Positions 35,391 through 36,895 of a stretch of DNA of 36,895 nucleotides are shown here, piece after piece (positions within the stretch are counted from its first letter, which is position 1; every line of letters begins with the position of its first letter). Made by a program: the position numbers and the translations under genes. Origin of the DNA: an uncultured Oscillospiraceae bacterium (GTDB taxonomy: Bacteria; Bacillota; Clostridia; Oscillospirales; Acutalibacteraceae). The notes beneath the pieces are model-generated. The model was not told the DNA's origin, searched no databases, and was given only the letters and a program-made list of their open reading frames with translations. The stretch is taken from assembly GCA_949292425.1 (NCBI GenBank), contig CASEZK010000037.1:1-36895 (forward strand), in the 5' to 3' direction.

Positions 35391-36125
35391 ATGAGTAAAT
35401 TAGTTTTTAAAGGAAAACATGGAAAACAGGACAAGAAAGGTTGGGGATTTTACGTTGCCTTTTCAATCTGCTTTTTGGCTATAGCGGCTGCGTCCATCAC
35501 AACATATAACAGCGTAAAGCCACTATTGTCTAGAGAAAAGCAAAATAATAACGTTTCAGAAGTTTACCAGGCTCAAGAAAATCATAAGGCTCCAAAAGAG
35601 GATGGAAAAGACCCATCTAGTTTTAGCTTTTTTGAAAATGGGGAAGATACTGATTCTGGGAGTAAAAAAGCAAATGAAAATGTCAGCAGCATAGAAACCA
35701 AAGCTGATAACGCAGGAATAATAGTGAGTCCTACAGATGGGGAGATAATAAAAAAATATAGCACGGGAAATCCAATTTTTTCAAAAACTTTTAACGATTG
35801 GAGAGTTCACAACGGTATAGACATAAAGTCAGAACAAGGCAGCAAAGTAAAATCGATAACAGACGGAACTGTCAAGGAAATATATGAAGATCCATTGCTT
35901 GGAAATACTATTATGATAGATCACAATGGAGAATTTGTGGCATATTATTCTGGGTTAGGAAACACCACTATGGTTAATGCTAACGACAAAGTAGAGGCCG
36001 GTCAAGACATAGGTTCAATAAATGACATACCATCGGAAAAAGAAGACGGTTATCATTTACACTTAGCTATAAAAAAAGATGACAGTTTTGTAGACCCTAC
36101 AGAAATATTAAGCAAAACTCAATAA
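35391..36125 (+). CDS. SpoIIQ-like M23 (LytM-domain) membrane protein
   Basis: 244 aa. One membrane span (about 19-37) follows a basic N-terminus, then a low-complexity stalk (about 50-108) and a C-terminal LytM/M23 domain (about 110-240). The zinc-ligand motifs are intact: HNGID (His140, Asp144) and HLH (His222-His224). SpoIIQ of Bacillus lacks one of these, while clostridial SpoIIQ keeps them. In spore formers SpoIIQ sits in the forespore membrane and binds SpoIIIAH across the engulfment space. Identification rests on topology, size and the sigma-F-like promoter; a vegetative M23 peptidase is the alternative. The ATG has TTGGAGGTG 7 nt upstream. No spoIID or spoIIIA genes are near. Confidence 0.75.
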   Translation: MSKLVFKGKHGKQDKKGWGFYVAFSICFLAIAAASITTYNSVKPLLSREKQNNNVSEVYQAQENHKAPKEDGKDPSSFSFFENGEDTDSGSKKANENVSSIETKADNAGIIVSPTDGEIIKKYSTGNPIFSKTFNDWRVHNGIDIKSEQGSKVKSITDGTVKEIYEDPLLGNTIMIDHNGEFVAYYSGLGNTTMVNANDKVEAGQDIGSINDIPSEKEDGYHLHLAIKKDDSFVDPTEILSKTQ

Positions 36126-36128
36126 AAA

Positions 36129-36160
36129 ATATGACCATCCGCTAAGCGGGTGATTCATAT
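36129..36160 (+). terminator. Hairpin just after the SpoIIQ-like gene
   Basis: Thirteen pairs in two blocks with a small internal loop and loop TAA, starting 3 nt after the stop codon. No T-run follows, so it may be an RNA-stabilising hairpin rather than an intrinsic terminator. Confidence 0.35.
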
Positions 36161-36522
36161 CATCTAACGTACTAGTACACACATAAAGGCGCACTTTGAG
36201 AGTCATTATCGCTTTAGCCTCCGCTAAATGGTATTAACACACTTGATCTACATTCTTTTAGATTAACCTATCTAACGTAATGCCTGTTTTCTCGGCTTTG
36301 ATATATTTCTCTTTAGACAATATGCATAAAAGCAAATGTTCATCACACTGCTTTATATATACCTATATTTTCTGCAAATTTCTTCAGTTTTGATCTTAAA
36401 TCATTTTTATTCGATGCTTTGAATCAATTACTACGTAAGATAATATTATTCTGCCCCTCTTTAATACCTGTTACTCAATATATCCCATAACTTATGACAC
36501 ACTAAAATATCAGCTAAAATGT

Positions 36523-36557
36523 AAAGAGCCACACGCAAAACGTGCAACTCTTTTTTT
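36523..36557. terminator. Bidirectional terminator-like hairpin
   Basis: AAAGAG and CTCTTT enclose CACG-CAAAA-CGTG. The plus strand continues into a run of T. On the minus strand the internal loop CCA/CAA becomes UUG/UGG, which can form three wobble pairs, giving a nearly continuous stem. It therefore probably serves the minus-strand remnant at 36693. Confidence 0.45.
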
Positions 36558-36692
36558 ATTACTTAAAAAATTCCGCTGTCAAGTACGAGAACTTCCGGCA
36601 GGGGGGGAATAATTCATAAGATTTACTCCATTTAGATAATCTAACCTCCCTCCGTACCGAAAATCGTATGATGTTCGACATCACTTGATGGC

Positions 36693-36895
36693 TTAAGAAA
36701 AAGGCCAAAGTCTTTTTGCTAAATTACATGCAGAACCTAATACTACTCCTCCCGCTGCTACTATAATGTTGCTCCTATTAATACGAATGCTATTGCCGTT
36801 AATATTGCTCCTACTGCTTTCCCTTCATCTGTTTCAGGAAGCATTCGCTCACTTGTACTTGTGCTATCTACTGACAGTTTTCTTAGGCAACTTGG
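36693..36895 (-). pseudogene. Frameshifted small hydrophobic protein, cut by the right edge
   Basis: Reading leftward from the edge, one frame gives ERMLPETDEGKAVGAILTAI followed by AFVLIGATL and a stop. A one-base shift near 36765-36770 continues IIVAAGGVVLGSACNLAKRL to WPFS and a TAA at 36693-36695. The joined product would be a small protein with one or two hydrophobic segments. I do not recognise its family, and its start is outside the window. It could be a broken gene, two overlapping frames or a sequencing error. Confidence 0.45.

Larger units (their letters stand above)
36126..36692. other. Stretch without a convincing gene
   Basis: About 567 nt after the SpoIIQ-like gene. It holds a hairpin at 36129-36160 (ATATGA...CCGC TAA GCGGGTG...TCATAT), a short palindrome GTACTAGTAC near 36169, a terminator-like hairpin at 36523-36557 and a run of seven G at 36601-36607. 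I see no frame with a recognisable protein and no tRNA. It may be decayed sequence or carry an unrecognised small RNA. Confidence 0.6.

Noticed and set aside
36126..36522. CRISPR array or tandem repeats in the gene-free stretch
   Set aside because: No repeated unit is seen; only isolated short palindromes.

Overview
The window is AT-rich, tightly packed chromosomal DNA that looks like an anaerobic, probably spore-forming Clostridia (Bacillota). The evidence is: the nusA-ylxR-ylxQ-infB-rbfA-nrnA-truB-ribF order; a ymfF/ymfH-type M16 protease pair; a large 2-hydroxyacyl-CoA dehydratase activase-like protein; acetate kinase; purine-rich Shine-Dalgarno sites with many TTG starts (at least seven); and a SpoIIQ-like LytM protein behind a sigma-F-like promoter. 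I cannot name genus or species.

Layout. 1-5825 (minus): ymfF-like, ymfH-like, lgt, lepA and a left-truncated mtnN in one tight operon. 5994-7388 (plus): asnS. 7628-11037 (plus): two tandem M42 aminopeptidases and a PLP enzyme of the methionine gamma-lyase/aluminium-resistance family. 11054-14703 (minus): overlapping shikimate operon aroB-aroA-aroC-chorismate mutase. 14924-19118 (plus): a two-gene activase/dehydratase-like redox system. 19220-21865 (minus): flavin reductase-like gene, SDR oxidoreductase, metK. 21895-29504 (minus): the translation/RNA operon from nusA to ribF, without rimP at its head. 29715-32115 (plus): a small membrane protein, a decayed HD-domain nucleotidase (YfbR type) and ackA. 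32232-33840: divergent degV and tetR. 33991-36125 (plus): two small exported proteins of unknown role and the SpoIIQ-like gene. 36126-36692 has no convincing gene, and the right edge holds a frameshifted minus-strand remnant.

How the genes connect. MetK makes S-adenosylmethionine, MtnN recycles its nucleoside by-products, and the gamma-lyase-like enzyme may act on sulfur amino acids. Lgt would lipidate lipoproteins such as the 202-aa protein near the right end. AroB, AroA, AroC and chorismate mutase supply the prephenate branch, with the remaining aro genes elsewhere.

Most striking non-coding signal. Three intergenic sites (9656-9741, 20520-20615, 25115-25209) share one architecture: an outer stem enclosing three consecutive hairpins whose arms overlap by a few bases, 86-96 nt in all. 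Their sequences are essentially unrelated. This looks like a dispersed, structure-conserved cloverleaf element family and is the best candidate here for something undescribed. The second is the SpoIIQ-like leader, where a sigma-F-like promoter lies inside an inverted repeat whose 3' arm is the ribosome binding site.
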